Assembly (NCBI GenBank): GCA_964396785.1
Contig: CAYNFU010000035.1
Span: 1-7,410, forward strand
DNA: 7,410 nucleotides
Source of the DNA: RBG-16-42-24 sp964396785
GTDB taxonomy: Bacteria; Patescibacteriota; Microgenomatia; UBA8517
Direction: 5' to 3'
Part shown: piece by piece, positions 6,565 through 7,410 of the stretch
Layout of the letters: the number at the start of each line of letters is the position of its first letter
Position numbering within the stretch: the first letter of the stretch is position 1
Made by a program: the position numbers and the translations under genes
Notes under the pieces: generated by a model
Told to the model about the DNA's origin: nothing
What the model saw: only the letters and a program-made list of their open reading frames with translations
The model's database searches: none

Positions 6565-6601
6565 ACAGTTTTTGTTGTTGTAATATCTCCGTGTCCGATT
6601 A

Positions 6602-7276
6602 TCATATAGCATCACTTTCTTGTCTGACAAACATCCAGCAGGGATTGTCCGGACCGAAGTTTGGATCTAAGATTTCAGGGTATATTTCGAACCATGGGCT
6701 GATGCCCTTGGCGTCGCGGTAAGCTTCGGCTACGATTTTTACTTCAATAGCGTGTCTTAATCTTGCGTAGTGTCCCGGAGTTTTCTGTACAAAAGCCTGA
6801 TGGAACTTGTAATCGTGGCCAAAGACAACGCCTCCCGCCCTTACCTTTTTTGACCATTCGCATATATCGCAAGCAACATTCTTAAAATCGTGCCCACCAT
6901 CTATGAAAACAAAGTCCAGGGAGCCGTCGGCGAAGTCCTTTACCGCATCCATACTAAATTTCTTAATAAGAGGGCAATTATACGGTTTTAATCGCTCTTG
7001 TGCGTCAGTGTAAAGTTTTTCAGGATCTGCTAACTCCGTATAACCGGGGTAGTTGTTCCAAATATCAATGCCATACAATTTGAGTCCGGGGATGTTGTCG
7101 AAAAGAACTTTGGAATAAATTCCCTCGGCTACTCCGATTTCGGCTCCCGTTTTTAACCCCAGTTCGGAGAACATCTGGGCCACGATGGTCCTATTGATCT
7201 TTGCCAATTTAATTGGAGACTTGCCCGAGACATCGACCCCAAAGCGCTTGCCGATAAATTCTATTGTGCTGTTCAT
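6602..7276 (-). CDS. SAM-dependent methyltransferase, Methyltransf_24 type
   Basis: 224 residues from the ATG at 7276. The class I SAM-binding loop is GAEIGVAEGIYS (residues 44-55), followed by LYGIDIW (67-73), whose Asp should hold the SAM ribose. DFVFIDGGHDF (121-131) and GGVVFGHDY (148-156) are the later strands and are characteristic of Methyltransf_24 proteins, which often sit in glycan gene clusters and include sugar O-methyltransferases. The frame can be extended two codons to a TTG at 7282. I choose the ATG because its first bases overlap the upstream gene's stop as ATGA, which indicates coupled translation, and no Shine-Dalgarno serves the TTG. The acceptor is unknown; methylation of a transferred sugar is the contextual guess. 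The glycosyltransferase gene follows 52 bases downstream. Confidence 0.87.
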   Translation of the reverse strand: MNSTIEFIGKRFGVDVSGKSPIKLAKINRTIVAQMFSELGLKTGAEIGVAEGIYSKVLFDNIPGLKLYGIDIWNNYPGYTELADPEKLYTDAQERLKPYNCPLIKKFSMDAVKDFADGSLDFVFIDGGHDFKNVACDICEWSKKVRAGGVVFGHDYKFHQAFVQKTPGHYARLRHAIEVKIVAEAYRDAKGISPWFEIYPEILDPNFGPDNPCWMFVRQESDAI

Positions 7277-7410
7277 TTCCAAAAATCATCTAATTTAACA
7301 AAATTACTTAAGACTGTTGCGTGGTTTCTGTCTTTATCCCAAACGGTTTTATATTTAAACAGCGGATAAATTTCTGAATAATGATAAGTTCTCTCATATC
7401 TGTCATTTTC
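7273..7410 (-). CDS. C-terminal end of an unidentified protein (partial)
   Basis: From the right edge the minus strand is open for 45 codons and ends in TGA at 7275-7273. The tail is rich in aromatic and charged residues (for example YHYSEIYPLFKYKTVW) and ends in DDFWK. Of the three minus-strand frames here only this one reaches the methyltransferase without an earlier stop, and its stop overlaps the methyltransferase ATG as ATGA, which supports it as a real gene in the same operon. I do not recognise the family. The context suggests another glycan-related enzyme, but this fragment cannot show it. Confidence 0.6.
   Translation of the reverse strand, partial: ENDRYERTYHYSEIYPLFKYKTVWDKDRNHATVLSNFVKLDDFWK

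Noticed and set aside
5703..6583. Plus-strand open frames of 60-92 codons
   Set aside because: They are shadows of the minus-strand glycosyltransferase, which has clear GT2 motifs and a strong Shine-Dalgarno.

Overview
The window looks like a piece of a tailed-phage or prophage genome from an uncultured bacterial source, in a stretch devoted to surface-sugar chemistry. No hallmark phage gene (terminase, portal, major capsid) is visible. The phage reading rests on one Thr-rich, beta-repeat protein at the left edge that resembles virion or tail-associated proteins, and on two glycosyltransferases of a type I associate with environmental phage contigs. A bacterial surface-polysaccharide island next to a prophage is the main alternative. 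I see no rRNA, tRNA, CRISPR array, insertion sequence or origin.

Layout, left to right. Positions 1-1083 (minus): the N-terminal 361 residues of the Thr-rich protein, running off the left edge. 1084-1347: a 264-bp gap without genes, holding a 12-bp perfect inverted repeat beside a TATAAT box, a small hairpin and a ribosome binding site. 1348-3111 (minus): a 587-residue protein with two glycosyltransferase-like domains. 3157-3708 (minus): a compact SDR/epimerase-like protein. 3709-3807: a divergent promoter region. 3808-4584 and 4587-5660 (plus): glucose-1-phosphate cytidylyltransferase (rfbF) and CDP-glucose 4,6-dehydratase (rfbG). 5662-6549 (minus): a second glycosyltransferase related to the N-terminal half of the first. 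6602-7276 (minus): a SAM-dependent methyltransferase of the Methyltransf_24 type. 7273-7410 (minus): the C-terminal end of an unidentified protein whose stop codon overlaps the methyltransferase start as ATGA.

How the genes may work together. RfbF and RfbG convert glucose-1-phosphate plus CTP to CDP-glucose and then to CDP-4-keto-6-deoxy-glucose, the branch point for 3,6-dideoxyhexoses and other deoxysugars. The later enzymes (such as RfbH) are not in the window. The small SDR-like protein is a candidate for modifying the keto-sugar, the two glycosyltransferases could transfer sugars, and the methyltransferase could cap or modify a sugar or other acceptor. The acceptor is unknown. It could be a host polysaccharide or the Thr-rich protein itself.

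The rfbFG pair is the only plus-strand block, is visibly AT-rich, and sits between minus-strand genes with a single base separating rfbG from its convergent neighbour. This suggests it is a cassette acquired into an older minus-strand cluster.
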